47,532 nucleotides of DNA from an uncultured Prevotellaceae bacterium. Its GTDB lineage: Bacteria > Bacteroidota > Bacteroidia > Bacteroidales > Bacteroidaceae. Position 1 is the stretch's first letter, and each line of letters starts with the position of its first letter. Below are positions 1 to 7,780 of this stretch, piece after piece. Location: contig CAMJKP010000021.1 of assembly GCA_946406435.1 (NCBI GenBank), forward strand, positions 1 through 47,532, given 5' to 3'. The notes beneath the pieces are model-generated. The model saw nothing but the letters and a program-made list of their open reading frames with translations, had not been told where the DNA came from and searched no databases. Both the position numbers and the translations under genes were made by a program.

Positions 1-640
1 TACTCCACTCCTTCTGTAGCTTCTCATCCTTGCGATTGTCGCCAAGGAATCCTACACAAGAGCCTCTATGTGTCAGTCTCTCATTCATCGAGATAACAGG
101 ATAGAAGAGTATTGCAAAGTCAGGACGCACACTCATAGGAGCATGGGTTGAAACGGCACTTGCCAGATGTCCACCGGCAGAGAATCCCTGAATACCCACG
201 TTCTTTGGGTTTACGTGCCATACCTTAGCACTATCCCTTACTGTACGAATGGCATTATACGCATCAGAAAGCGGAATATTACGATCACCATTCGGCATAC
301 GATACTTCAGCACAGCATAGCCTATACCCTGCTTGTTATAGTATCCTGCCCAGTCATGTCCCTCATGCTGCATAGCAAGATGCTGATAACCGCCACCAGG
401 ACAATCCACGATGAAACGACCATTTGACTTTGCCAATGCTTCCTCAGAAGGAAGATATACCGTCAATTCTGACTGACCGTCAGCAGAGTTCACGAGAGTG
501 AACTTACGGGCAGTTTGGGCGTAGGAGCCTAAACAAGTCAAAAGGAAGAGACCCACCCCCAAACCCCTCCCGTAGAGGGAGGGGAGTAGATAGTCTTTTC
601 GACTAAATGTATTTACTATTCCTCGAAATATTCTATGCAT
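1..640 (-). CDS. Exported alpha/beta-hydrolase esterase (C-terminus cut by window edge)
   Basis: Translating the minus strand from the ATG at 638-640 gives an open frame of about 213 residues that runs off the left edge. It has an N-terminal signal peptide ending near SYA-Q (residues 39-42), an oxyanion-hole motif CPGGGY (about 80-85) and a nucleophile elbow GFSAGGH with Ser about 154. These are typical of the BD-FAE/acetyl-xylan-esterase-like hydrolases that Bacteroidetes export to deacylate plant polysaccharides. The Asp and His of the triad lie beyond the window. Residues 17-31 of the signal peptide ([10 protein letters not shown]...) are encoded by a palindromic repeat that recurs in the next gene. 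It is probably last in the argH-lipoprotein-esterase direction. The hydrolase class is well supported; the substrate is inference. Confidence 0.85.
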   Translation of the reverse strand, partial: MHRIFRGIVNTFSRKDYLLPSLYGRGLGVGLFLLTCLGSYAQTARKFTLVNSADGQSELTVYLPSEEALAKSNGRFIVDCPGGGYQHLAMQHEGHDWAGYYNKQGIGYAVLKYRMPNGDRNIPLSDAYNAIRTVRDSAKVWHVNPKNVGIQGFSAGGHLASAVSTHAPMSVRPDFAILFYPVISMNERLTHRGSCVGFLGDNRKDEKLQKEWS

Positions 641-756
641 TTTTAACCTATATGCAATTATGACTTATCAAATTTTATTATAAATAGACTCTTACTCCCA
701 TTGCGATAAAATGTATCTACTCCCCTCCCTCTACGGGAGGGGTTTGGGGGTGGGTC
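550..756. repeat. GC-rich paired palindromic element A
   Basis: Inverted arms at 550-592 and 714-756 begin with GACCCACCCCC and contain an inner palindrome CCCTCCC..GGGAGGG. They enclose a unique spacer of about 120 bp. The right arm starts about 3 bases past the stop codon of the lipoprotein gene (759-761). The left arm lies inside the esterase signal peptide, so the element spans the whole intergenic gap and the esterase start codon. Confidence 0.85.
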
Positions 757-758
757 TC

Positions 759-1391
759 TTAATTCCCTACCACAAGTATCTTGCCATTATATTCTGCCCT
801 GTACCTCATCAGTTTATCACCGCTCTCGCCTTTCACTATGAAGCCGTTGTTGTTCAGGTCATATACCCTTTCGCATTGAGGGCATTTCAACCAAAGACCG
901 CTATTCTCCCATTGCAACGTCTTGAAAAGACCTCCCTTTTCACAGTTAGGACAAATACGGTCGAAAACATAGAGTTGACCATTATTCAGCGTTGAGCAAC
1001 CTATCACCAAACCGTTGTTTGCACCTAAGATACAGGAACGTCTTGTTTCATTTGCTGTGGTGATTGGCACATCCTCCACCTGTTTGTTGTAGAGTTGCAT
1101 CTGAATATGATTCACACCATTCTTATATTGACTCCACACCATGCAGAACAATCCGGGAGACATAGGATTCAGACAGTTCTGTAAAGCCGTACCTGGATGT
1201 ATCCCACAATCGAAAGTGAAATAACACTGGTACTTCTTATCATACTCGAAATCATCAGAACCACAAGAGAATAGGATGAGACATAACAGACCCACCCCCC
1301 AACCCCTCCCATAGAGGGAGGGGAGTAGATACCTTTTTTTGCTGTGGAAAAACCACTTTATCCTATCTTTTATATTCTTCTGCATTTCCAT
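759..1391 (-). CDS. Surface lipoprotein with Cys4 (Rieske-like) domain
   Basis: A 210-residue lipoprotein with lipobox LFSC (Cys43), followed by GSDDFE. That matches the acidic lipoprotein export signal (SDDFE type) described for Bacteroidetes surface lipoproteins, so it is probably surface-exposed. The C-terminal half has two CPxC pairs (residues about 148-151 and 170-173) in a context (LYVFDRICPNC...GLWLKCPQC...YDLNNNG) that resembles Bacteroidetes Rieske-fold-related proteins, but with a Cys4 set rather than the Cys2His2 of a true Rieske centre. It may bind zinc or be structural. The signal peptide carries [10 protein letters not shown] at residues 21-30, encoded by a palindromic repeat. 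Met3 is an alternative start. It lies 48 bp downstream of argH on the same strand. The function is unknown. Confidence 0.8.
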   Translation of the reverse strand: MEMQKNIKDRIKWFFHSKKRYLLPSLYGRGWGVGLLCLILFSCGSDDFEYDKKYQCYFTFDCGIHPGTALQNCLNPMSPGLFCMVWSQYKNGVNHIQMQLYNKQVEDVPITTANETRRSCILGANNGLVIGCSTLNNGQLYVFDRICPNCEKGGLFKTLQWENSGLWLKCPQCERVYDLNNNGFIVKGESGDKLMRYRAEYNGKILVVGN

Positions 1392-1436
1392 ACTAACTAC
1401 TCCCCTCCCTCTATGGGAGGGGTTTGGGGGAGGGTC
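1289..1436. repeat. GC-rich paired palindromic element B
   Basis: Same family as the element at 550-756, with arms at 1289-1331 and 1397-1436. The right arm begins 3 bases after the argH stop. The left arm is translated as part of the lipoprotein signal peptide. The spacer (about 65 bp) is unrelated in sequence to that of the first element and includes the lipoprotein start codon (1389-1391). Confidence 0.85.
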
Positions 1437-1439
1437 TGT

Positions 1440-2771
1440 TTATCCAAGTAGTTTCTTCTCTGCCTCATCCACCTTCTCGAAGTGGAAACCATCAAGGATG
1501 CTCTGCATAAGAGCCTGAATACGGTCGTTGCAGAGATTTCCTATACTTCCCTCATGAGTATGATGTATGTTCTTATTTGGAGTGAACTTACCAGCCTCGA
1601 TATCCAGACCTACCTTCTTATAAGCATCACGGAATGGCATACCCTCAACAGCAAGTCTGTTAACTTCCTCAACAGAGAATATAGGGTCATACATTGGGTT
1701 GTCGAGTATATCCTCACGAACCTCAATCTTATTGATGATATAGGCTGTCATGTTCAGACAATCCTTCAACTCGTCAAATGCAGGAAGGAATACCTCCTTG
1801 ATGATCTGCAGGTCACGGAAGTAACCACAAGGCAGATTGTTCTGTATGAGAGTAACCTGAGTAGGAAGTGACTGGAGCTTGTTGCTCTTCGCACGAATAA
1901 GCTCAAACACGTCCGGGTTCTTCTTATGAGGCATGATGCTTGAACCTGTGGTACACTCCTTTGGAAGCTTCACAAACTGGAAGTTCTGTGAGTTGAACAT
2001 ACAAGCATCGAAAGCCAACTTGGCAAGAGTACCTGCAAGTCCGGCAATAGAGAATGCCACGTTTCTCTCCAGTTTTCCACGACCCATCTGAGCATAAACC
2101 ACGTTATAGTTCATTGTGTCAAAACCGAGAAGGTCTGTGGTCATCTGACGGTTCAATGGGAAACTTGAACCATAGCCAGCAGCAGAACCGAGAGGGTTAC
2201 GGTTTGTCATCTTATATGCAGACTGGAGGTACAGCATATCGTCAGTAAGAGATTCTGCGTATGCACCAAACCAAAGTCCGAAACTGCTTGGCATAGCAAT
2301 CTGGAGATGGGTATAACCAGGCATCAGCACGTTCTTATACTGCTCAGATTTTGCGATAAGCTCGTCAAAGAGAGTCTTTGTGCCTTCTACCACCTCACGC
2401 AAAGCTGCACGAGTGAAGAGCTTGAGGTCAACAAGCACCTGATCATTACGTGAGCGGCCAGAGTGAATCTTCTTACCCATATCGCCCAAAGCGCGAGTAA
2501 GCATAAGCTCTACCTGAGAGTGAACGTCCTCTATGTCATCCTCAATAACAAACTCACCTTTTTCGCATATAGCGTATATCTTACGCAGTTCCTTGAGCAG
2601 AACTGGCAGTTCATCATCAGCAATAAGTCCTATGGAATTCAGCATGGTGATATGCGCCATACTACCCATTACATCATATTTTGCAAGATAGAGATCCATC
2701 TCGCGATCACGACCAACCGTGAAACGCTCAATCTCCTTGTTAATCTCAAAGCCCTTAGACCAAAGTTTCAT
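1440..2771 (-). CDS. argH: Argininosuccinate lyase
   Basis: A cytoplasmic enzyme that cleaves argininosuccinate to arginine and fumarate, the last step of arginine synthesis. The 443-residue protein is close to the family's usual length (about 450-460). It carries the fumarase/aspartase superfamily signature GSSIMPHKKNP with its catalytic Ser loop, and HSGRSRNDQV near residue 100 (substrate binding). The start at 2769-2771 is about 50 nt downstream of a clear Bacteroidetes promoter. The stop is followed immediately by a palindromic repeat and then by the lipoprotein gene. No other arg genes are in the window. Confidence 0.97.
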   Translation of the reverse strand: MKLWSKGFEINKEIERFTVGRDREMDLYLAKYDVMGSMAHITMLNSIGLIADDELPVLLKELRKIYAICEKGEFVIEDDIEDVHSQVELMLTRALGDMGKKIHSGRSRNDQVLVDLKLFTRAALREVVEGTKTLFDELIAKSEQYKNVLMPGYTHLQIAMPSSFGLWFGAYAESLTDDMLYLQSAYKMTNRNPLGSAAGYGSSFPLNRQMTTDLLGFDTMNYNVVYAQMGRGKLERNVAFSIAGLAGTLAKLAFDACMFNSQNFQFVKLPKECTTGSSIMPHKKNPDVFELIRAKSNKLQSLPTQVTLIQNNLPCGYFRDLQIIKEVFLPAFDELKDCLNMTAYIINKIEVREDILDNPMYDPIFSVEEVNRLAVEGMPFRDAYKKVGLDIEAGKFTPNKNIHHTHEGSIGNLCNDRIQALMQSILDGFHFEKVDEAEKKLLG

Positions 2772-2823
2772 TTTTTCTTTTTACTTTATACTACTAATAT
2801 ACCTATTTACACGTTATCAGGTT

Positions 2824-2855
2824 GCAAAATTAATGATTTTTCCACAATTATCCAA
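2824..2855 (-). promoter_or_regulatory. Promoter of argH
   Basis: On the minus strand there is a -7 box TAATTTTGC (2824-2832) and a -33 TTG (2853-2855) separated by 20 nt, the pattern of the Bacteroidetes primary sigma factor. The implied leader to argH is about 45-50 nt. Confidence 0.7.
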
Positions 2856-2934
2856 CAGAATACAATAAAACAATCAATTTTTTTACCTTTTTTGGGTAAT
2901 TGCATAGCAATTATCTTACATTTAGTATTATAAC

Positions 2935-3447
2935 TTATCTATACTCGATGTTGAAAGGTATTGAATACTTGATAGTAATGGGTAATGTTTTTTGGCTTTG
3001 AATAGGAGTAAAATATAAAGAATCTAAACTTATAGAATACTTTAAGCGATATTTTTTCTTTTGTCCTCTCTCATATAAAAAATCATAAATTTGCCATATA
3101 TCTGTTCTTGAATCTTTTATCCCATTTATTGAGTTCGATGGCATTTCTCCCTTATAGACTGGTAATATTTCCATACTATTATCAATTAGGGATTTCTCTT
3201 GCTTATATGTTTTGAAAATGTCATCAAGCAAACAATACCAAGTGCCGTCATCTCTCATACATTCCAAAGTAACCTTTACAAACAATTGTTTGCAACTATA
3301 GTTTTTGTAATTAATTTGTATCTTTTCCCCTATTTTGTATTCATCATTTATAGGCGCAATATCCAAGCTGTCTGTTGTATTCTGTGCATAAGAAATTGTT
3401 TTGACACAAAAAAATAAGATTAAGAAGGTCAGAACTTTATATTTCAT
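2935..3447 (-). CDS. Exported protein of unknown function
   Basis: 170 residues with a clear signal peptide (MKYKVLTFLILFFCVKTISYAQ, cut after SYA). The rest looks like a single beta-rich, Ig-like domain: alternating hydrophobic strands, EKIQINYKNYSCKQLFVKVTLEC near the middle and IPFNIEY at the end. I do not recognise the family. It starts 11 bp after the stop of the gene at 3459-3926 and so probably shares the promoter of the DUF3990 operon. Why an exported protein would be co-transcribed with two cytoplasmic proteins is unclear. It is AT-richer than the housekeeping genes around it. Confidence 0.7.
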   Translation of the reverse strand: MKYKVLTFLILFFCVKTISYAQNTTDSLDIAPINDEYKIGEKIQINYKNYSCKQLFVKVTLECMRDDGTWYCLLDDIFKTYKQEKSLIDNSMEILPVYKGEMPSNSINGIKDSRTDIWQIYDFLYERGQKKKYRLKYSISLDSLYFTPIQSQKTLPITIKYSIPFNIEYR

Positions 3448-3458
3448 AGAAACTTATC

Positions 3459-3926
3459 CTAAAACTGATTATTCAAGAAAGCCCTTGTCTGCACATAGCT
3501 TGGCTCATAATAGGCACTTGAATTATAATTATCTATGGCATCACATATAGGTGAGGCATATACTTTTTGGATGCTCTCAACCAATTTATCATCTTGTGTC
3601 ACAGAACTGATAAGTCGTGCATAAACCTTACCCATCTGCGTTTCTGATGGTATCTTATCTGTGAAACGGGCATCAACCTTAGTAACATCCACATCACCTT
3701 GCTCAAGTCCATATTCATCCTTCCAAGCATCAACCACCTCATTAGGATTAAGACAATGATTTGTCTCTGCTATCGAAAGCTGACGAGCAAGACCATCCTT
3801 ACCCATTTTGCCGACAACATAGTTATTCCTCTGCTTTATGGCTCTGGCTGTACGCTCTATCATATAGCAGACAAAATACAGGTCGTTGAAAGTTATTTCT
3901 TGATCAGGGAAATAGATGTTGCTCAT
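3459..3926 (-). CDS. Partner protein of the DUF3990-like gene (DUF3791-like N-terminus?)
   Basis: A 155-residue soluble protein. Its start codon overlaps the stop of the DUF3990-like gene by 4 nt (ATGA), which implies translational coupling. The N-terminal part (ITFNDLYFVCYMIERTARA...) is helical and reminiscent of the small DUF3791 proteins often encoded beside DUF3990. The remainder carries no motif I recognise. By position it is the candidate antitoxin or substrate partner. This assignment rests on context, not on a family match. Confidence 0.6.
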   Translation of the reverse strand: MSNIYFPDQEITFNDLYFVCYMIERTARAIKQRNNYVVGKMGKDGLARQLSIAETNHCLNPNEVVDAWKDEYGLEQGDVDVTKVDARFTDKIPSETQMGKVYARLISSVTQDDKLVESIQKVYASPICDAIDNYNSSAYYEPSYVQTRAFLNNQF

Positions 3927-4375
3927 AACTCGTAATTTGATAGATAGGTTAATGTCTTAAGAGCTTTATCTGTGCAAAAAAGAATCTGATGTGTCGGATG
4001 TTTGAATTTTGCCAATGCCCAAAAAGCCTCACGTGTAATTCTTCCTGATAGAAAATCCTCTACATAGTCCCATACCTCATCGTCTGCCATAGGCCCTTCA
4101 ACAATGTCGTAGGGATGAGACTCACCATGCCTACAAGCAGCTACAAAATCCAGCCACTCATCAGTCATCATATGGAATGACTTTACATTCAACCTATCAT
4201 CAGGTTCATAATTATACACACACACAATATGAGGATTACGTTTTGCCATAGCCCAACGCTGAGCCTGTCTTTCAAGGTTCGTGCAATAGAATCCAAAGCC
4301 GAAATCCTTATTGTAGCCAGCTACACGAATTTCAGGATTCTTCACAATGGTATTTGTGCCATGGAAAAGTCTCAT
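3923..4375 (-). CDS. DUF3990 family protein, ADP-ribosyltransferase-like
   Basis: 150 residues. It begins LFHGTN, then DFGFGFYCT, QAQRWA, YDIVEGPMADD and, near the end, QILFCTDKAL. These blocks in this order match the DUF3990 family as I know it. The HG[ST] and FGxGFYxT blocks are the NAD-binding pattern of ADP-ribosyltransferase folds, to which DUF3990 has been linked. It is first in a three-gene operon with its own promoter and overlaps the next gene by 4 nt, an arrangement seen in toxin-antitoxin pairs. The family call is fairly secure. Enzymatic activity and a toxin role are inference. Confidence 0.75.
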   Translation of the reverse strand: MRLFHGTNTIVKNPEIRVAGYNKDFGFGFYCTNLERQAQRWAMAKRNPHIVCVYNYEPDDRLNVKSFHMMTDEWLDFVAACRHGESHPYDIVEGPMADDEVWDYVEDFLSGRITREAFWALAKFKHPTHQILFCTDKALKTLTYLSNYEL

Positions 4376-4400
4376 TTATCTTCTTTTTTATTGTTCAGTT

Positions 4401-4432
4401 GCAAAAGTAATCAATATTTCTGATTTCTCCAA
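4401..4432 (-). promoter_or_regulatory. Promoter of the DUF3990 operon
   Basis: -7 box TACTTTTGC (4401-4409) and -33 TTG (4430-4432), spacing 20 nt on the minus strand, about 26 nt upstream of the start codon. Confidence 0.7.
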
Positions 4433-4564
4433 ATTTCTCAGTAGAAAAAGTCAAAATCCTTAAACCTCCAAAGAAATCATGGAAAAGTTTATGTATATGG
4501 ATTAAGTCATAAGGAAATTCATAAGCTCAACCCCCGAAGATTTTCCGTTGTAGCTCCAATGTAA

Positions 4565-4673
4565 TTACCATATAAATACCATATAAATACCATAAAGATA
4601 CCATATAAATACCATTAACTATGGTAATATTATGGTATTATTATGGTAATATAATGGTATTATAATGGTATTA
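4565..4673. repeat. 11-bp-period tandem array forming a long inverted repeat
   Basis: 4565-4615 carries about five copies of TACCATATAAA-like units. 4620-4673 carries about five copies of the roughly complementary ATGGTATTATT-like unit, also in 11-bp steps. The two halves can pair as one long AT-rich hairpin. The rest of the 4376-4777 gap holds the DUF3990 operon promoter and a terminator, and I see no gene in it. Confidence 0.8.
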
Positions 4674-4727
4674 TCATCGGAGGAAAAGCGGAAGAAGATG
4701 GGGGTTTCATAAACGCTCGAAAACAAA

Positions 4728-4771
4728 ATCCCGCACCTCCGTTGATCCATAAGGAATAGGAGATGCGGGAT
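4728..4771 (-). terminator. Intrinsic terminator of the exporter operon
   Basis: Arms ATCCCGCACCTCC (4728-4740) and GGAGATGCGGGAT (4759-4771) pair with one mismatch. On the minus strand the hairpin is followed by TTTTGTTTT, just after the small coiled-coil gene. Confidence 0.8.
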
Positions 4772-4777
4772 GTGTAT

Positions 4778-5086
4778 TTAACGCTTGTCTGGCAAACCGT
4801 ATTCTATCCAGCGCTCTTTGGGATAGTTGTTCTTGATGATAAGCTTGCGCGCAGCATATTCATCTTTCACATTGTTGAAAAGCTTGCTCACACGATCCAA
4901 CTTAGGGGCAAGTTCAGCACGAAGACGGTCACATTCCTCGCAAGCTGAAATCAAAATGTCTATGGCCTGTTCCATAGCACTTAGTTCCTGTAATGTTGCA
5001 CCTGTGCCTGTCTCGTTGAGATGCTTACGCAAACCCTGAATAAGACTGCGACTCTTTTCGATCTGCATTTCGATTGTCTTTGTCAT
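4778..5086 (-). CDS. Small helical/coiled-coil protein of unknown function
   Basis: About 102 residues if started at the ATG of MTKTIEMQIEKSR. An upstream in-frame Met at 5113 would overlap the MFS gene stop (5106), so I prefer the internal start. The sequence is charged and almost entirely helical (RSLIQGLRKHL, ELSAMEQAIDILISACEECDRLRAELA), with no signal peptide or membrane segment. It is last in the tolC-hlyD-MFS operon, just before a strong terminator. Co-transcription suggests an accessory role or merely a shared transcript. I do not recognise the family. Confidence 0.65.
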   Translation of the reverse strand: MTKTIEMQIEKSRSLIQGLRKHLNETGTGATLQELSAMEQAIDILISACEECDRLRAELAPKLDRVSKLFNNVKDEYAARKLIIKNNYPKERWIEYGLPDKR

Positions 5087-5105
5087 AATTGTGATTTTAT
5101 TTATG

Positions 5106-6743
5106 TTAAACAAGGCTACTATTGGGCGTAGCCAGCCCTTGTATGTTTTTATTTCGTCTGATACTTCGTTTCAACATTCTTGCCCCCATTACAGGCCATG
5201 TAGGGAAACGGCGTATGCCTCGACGAATGGTAGGAATATCCCAAAGCAGAAAGGCGATAGCCAGGAATCCTGCAATATAAAGCACCCATCCGTAAAGTTG
5301 CTTGATAGTTACAGCCATCATTGATGGTATGAAACTTTCCATCCATTCTCCTATATTGAATGGTGCAGAGGTGAATGCCGGCATATCAAGATAAGCCGTA
5401 TAGCGAAGAATATTGTCTGCCATATAGTAACGCAAGCCCCAGGAATAAAGCGCACAGCCAATAACACCTCCGATATACATGTGCATGAAATTGAATATCG
5501 AGAGTGACTGGAAGAAATGCTCAAAGGTCATAATCTCATGCAGACTCCACAAAAATGCGATGCTCAATATGGCATAACCGAAACCACGAAATACGAGTGG
5601 CAGACGCAATACTTCTATGTTTATATGATCAGCTACAAGGAAATAGAATCCTGCTGCATAGAGCGTAATGCCAAGTAGTCCGATGGCTATTAACTTATAT
5701 ACGTTGAATTGCCATTTTTTTAGCCATAACCATGAAAGAAGACAACCAATCCAAATGCCTGGCAATGTCCATAGGGTAAGGCTGCATGAGGTTAGCATTT
5801 CGTAATTCATCACTTCTTCGTAGAACACCTCTTCAAGCACATGCTCAGATGCAAGTAGTCCTTCGACCACAGCTATGAGAAGAAGTATTGGAATAAGATT
5901 ACGGTATGTCCACATACGAGGCTCGAAATAAGGCTGCTGCTTTGTCCACATACGATGTAGGCAACCGCCAAGCGTTATGAGCGAAGTGCCCGTAAGAGTG
6001 CGTATTGTGGGAGAATACCACCAATCAAGCCAGTCACCATAATTGAAGATATAGGCTATCTGTAAGCCAAGCAGACTCCAGAATGCTGCTCCCAGCCAGT
6101 CAATATTCTTTAGTGGTATTCGTTGTGGCATAGGGCACCAAGGGCGTGTAAGGAACAGTTGAATAGTGACGACAAGCATCATCATTCCTATTACAAACCA
6201 ATGTGAGGCATACCAATGATAGTTATGTCCGAAGAACGCACTATACCACGCCTGCACCTCTATGCTCGTCAATAGTATGATGTGAAGACATGGAAAGAAC
6301 ACGCCCATATCACGTGTAGGTGTCATCCATAGCTGTATGTTCGACATATTCTCGAAAGTTCCCTGAATCTTAGCCATACCTGCTATGAAGCAGAGTAGCC
6401 ACATCAATGGCAGAAACGTTGTCTGCGTGAATAGCCAGTTACAAACAGCAAGCACCAATGCAGAGGTAATAAGCAGAAAGCGATTGGAAAACCTGAACTT
6501 CATACGGAACAATATTGGGAAGTAGATAGCCATTCCTGCAAGGTTGCTGTAAAGGCACATCATTACATCCTCGCGCATTATCGCCCTACCGCCAATCATC
6601 TCGTTCAGCGCACCAAGATAAACACAACCACCCAACTGAAAACAGAATGCCTGCATGATGTAAATCCACGGACGCAGCTTTTCAGGCACACATTCGCGAA
6701 ACATCGGCATGGAAAAAGGAGGTGGTGTAGGATGTTGACTCAT
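5106..6743 (-). CDS. MFS-type inner-membrane transporter of a tripartite exporter
   Basis: 545 residues with many hydrophobic segments, consistent with a 14-helix DHA2-like drug:H+ antiporter, though with few of the canonical DHA2 motifs. It begins with a short polar N-terminus (MSQHPTPPPFS) and ends with an Arg-rich cytoplasmic tail. Its start is 2 bp from the stop of the EmrA-like adaptor gene, and the tolC-like gene lies before that. The set therefore fits an EmrAB-TolC-type pump spanning both membranes. The substrate cannot be read from the sequence. The family is divergent enough that annotation pipelines may call it hypothetical. Confidence 0.8.
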   Translation of the reverse strand: MSQHPTPPPFSMPMFRECVPEKLRPWIYIMQAFCFQLGGCVYLGALNEMIGGRAIMREDVMMCLYSNLAGMAIYFPILFRMKFRFSNRFLLITSALVLAVCNWLFTQTTFLPLMWLLCFIAGMAKIQGTFENMSNIQLWMTPTRDMGVFFPCLHIILLTSIEVQAWYSAFFGHNYHWYASHWFVIGMMMLVVTIQLFLTRPWCPMPQRIPLKNIDWLGAAFWSLLGLQIAYIFNYGDWLDWWYSPTIRTLTGTSLITLGGCLHRMWTKQQPYFEPRMWTYRNLIPILLLIAVVEGLLASEHVLEEVFYEEVMNYEMLTSCSLTLWTLPGIWIGCLLSWLWLKKWQFNVYKLIAIGLLGITLYAAGFYFLVADHINIEVLRLPLVFRGFGYAILSIAFLWSLHEIMTFEHFFQSLSIFNFMHMYIGGVIGCALYSWGLRYYMADNILRYTAYLDMPAFTSAPFNIGEWMESFIPSMMAVTIKQLYGWVLYIAGFLAIAFLLWDIPTIRRGIRRFPTWPVMGARMLKRSIRRNKNIQGLATPNSSLV

Positions 6744-6745
6744 AA

Positions 6746-7780
6746 TCAGTACTTTATTTCACATTCTACATTCAAGCCGGCACGCAACTTTGCCACGTTT
6801 TCCGGCTTGTTGCCTTCAAGACTTATGCGAACGGGCACACGCTGTTCTACTTTCACGAAATTACCTGTGGCATTATCCTGTGGGATTAGACTATATGCAC
6901 TACCTGTAGCATCTGATATGCGTTCTACAACTCCTTCATATTCCACATCAGGAACTGCATCAGCCTTGATCTTCACCTTTGCACCAACCTTGATGTGTGG
7001 CAGTTGTGTCTCGCGATAGTTGGCTACAATCCAAAGATCCTTGCTGTCAACAATATCAACTATTGTTTGCCCTGGCTGTATAAGTTGACCTTCATGAATA
7101 TTCTTGCGTCCAAGAACTCCGTCAGCAGTAGCAATAATAACGGTATATGACAGATTCAACTGTGCCAGTTTCACTTGTGCACGCGCCACATCTATAGCAG
7201 CCTCACCTTGCTGAAGATGGTGTCCTTGCTCGCTTTTTGTCAATGTCATAGAGTGACGACGGCGGTTTGCAGCTTCATAGCGTGCACGAGCTGTAAGATA
7301 GGCAGTATGAATATTATCTGCCTGCTGTTGTGTTACGCTCTGCTGTTCAAGCAGTTTCTGGAAACGTGTGTCTTCACGCTGCGCATTCTCCATCATTACA
7401 CGCAATTCTTCAATAGAAGCATCGGCTGCCCCAATATTGCTCTGAGTAGCATCTATTCCCGTTGTTGTAGCTCTATTTCCAGCCTTGGCTTGTGCTAAGG
7501 CTGCCTCTGCCTGAGCAAGAGCCAAGCGAAATTCTGCATCCTCTATTATTGCCAGAGTATCACCTTTGTGTACTGTCTGGAATTCATTAAACCTTATTTC
7601 CTTGACAAATCCGCCAACACGTGCATTAACAGGTGTGATGTGCTGCTGTACGTGTGCGTTGTCCGTCCATTCCACATTTCCAAAGTGTGCGAAATTAAGA
7701 ATAACGACGGTAGCTCCAATGATAAGTAGGACAATAACGATGACGTTGTATGTCCAGCGATAAACAATTCTCTTTTCCAT
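6746..7780 (-). CDS. HlyD/EmrA-type membrane fusion protein
   Basis: 344 residues with one N-terminal membrane anchor (NVIVIVLLIIGATVVIL) and then the barrel-sandwich start WTDNAHVQQHITPVNARVGGFVKEI, with G-D-TLAIIED. A periplasmic coiled-coil hairpin (about 90-200, Ala/Gln/Glu-rich) follows, then the second half-lipoyl segment (IIATADGVLGRKNIHEGQLIQPG) and a beta-barrel domain. It bridges the MFS pump to the outer-membrane channel. Its first codon overlaps or abuts the stop of the tolC-like gene at 7780 and it is followed after 2 bp by the MFS gene. Confidence 0.92.
   Translation of the reverse strand: MEKRIVYRWTYNVIVIVLLIIGATVVILNFAHFGNVEWTDNAHVQQHITPVNARVGGFVKEIRFNEFQTVHKGDTLAIIEDAEFRLALAQAEAALAQAKAGNRATTTGIDATQSNIGAADASIEELRVMMENAQREDTRFQKLLEQQSVTQQQADNIHTAYLTARARYEAANRRRHSMTLTKSEQGHHLQQGEAAIDVARAQVKLAQLNLSYTVIIATADGVLGRKNIHEGQLIQPGQTIVDIVDSKDLWIVANYRETQLPHIKVGAKVKIKADAVPDVEYEGVVERISDATGSAYSLIPQDNATGNFVKVEQRVPVRISLEGNKPENVAKLRAGLNVECEIKY

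Noticed and set aside
4565..4673. CRISPR-like array
   Set aside because: Units are contiguous 11-mers without spacers and there are no cas genes.
4424..4777. Rightward small ORF between array and terminator
   Set aside because: The open frames there are short, cross the hairpins and lack start context.
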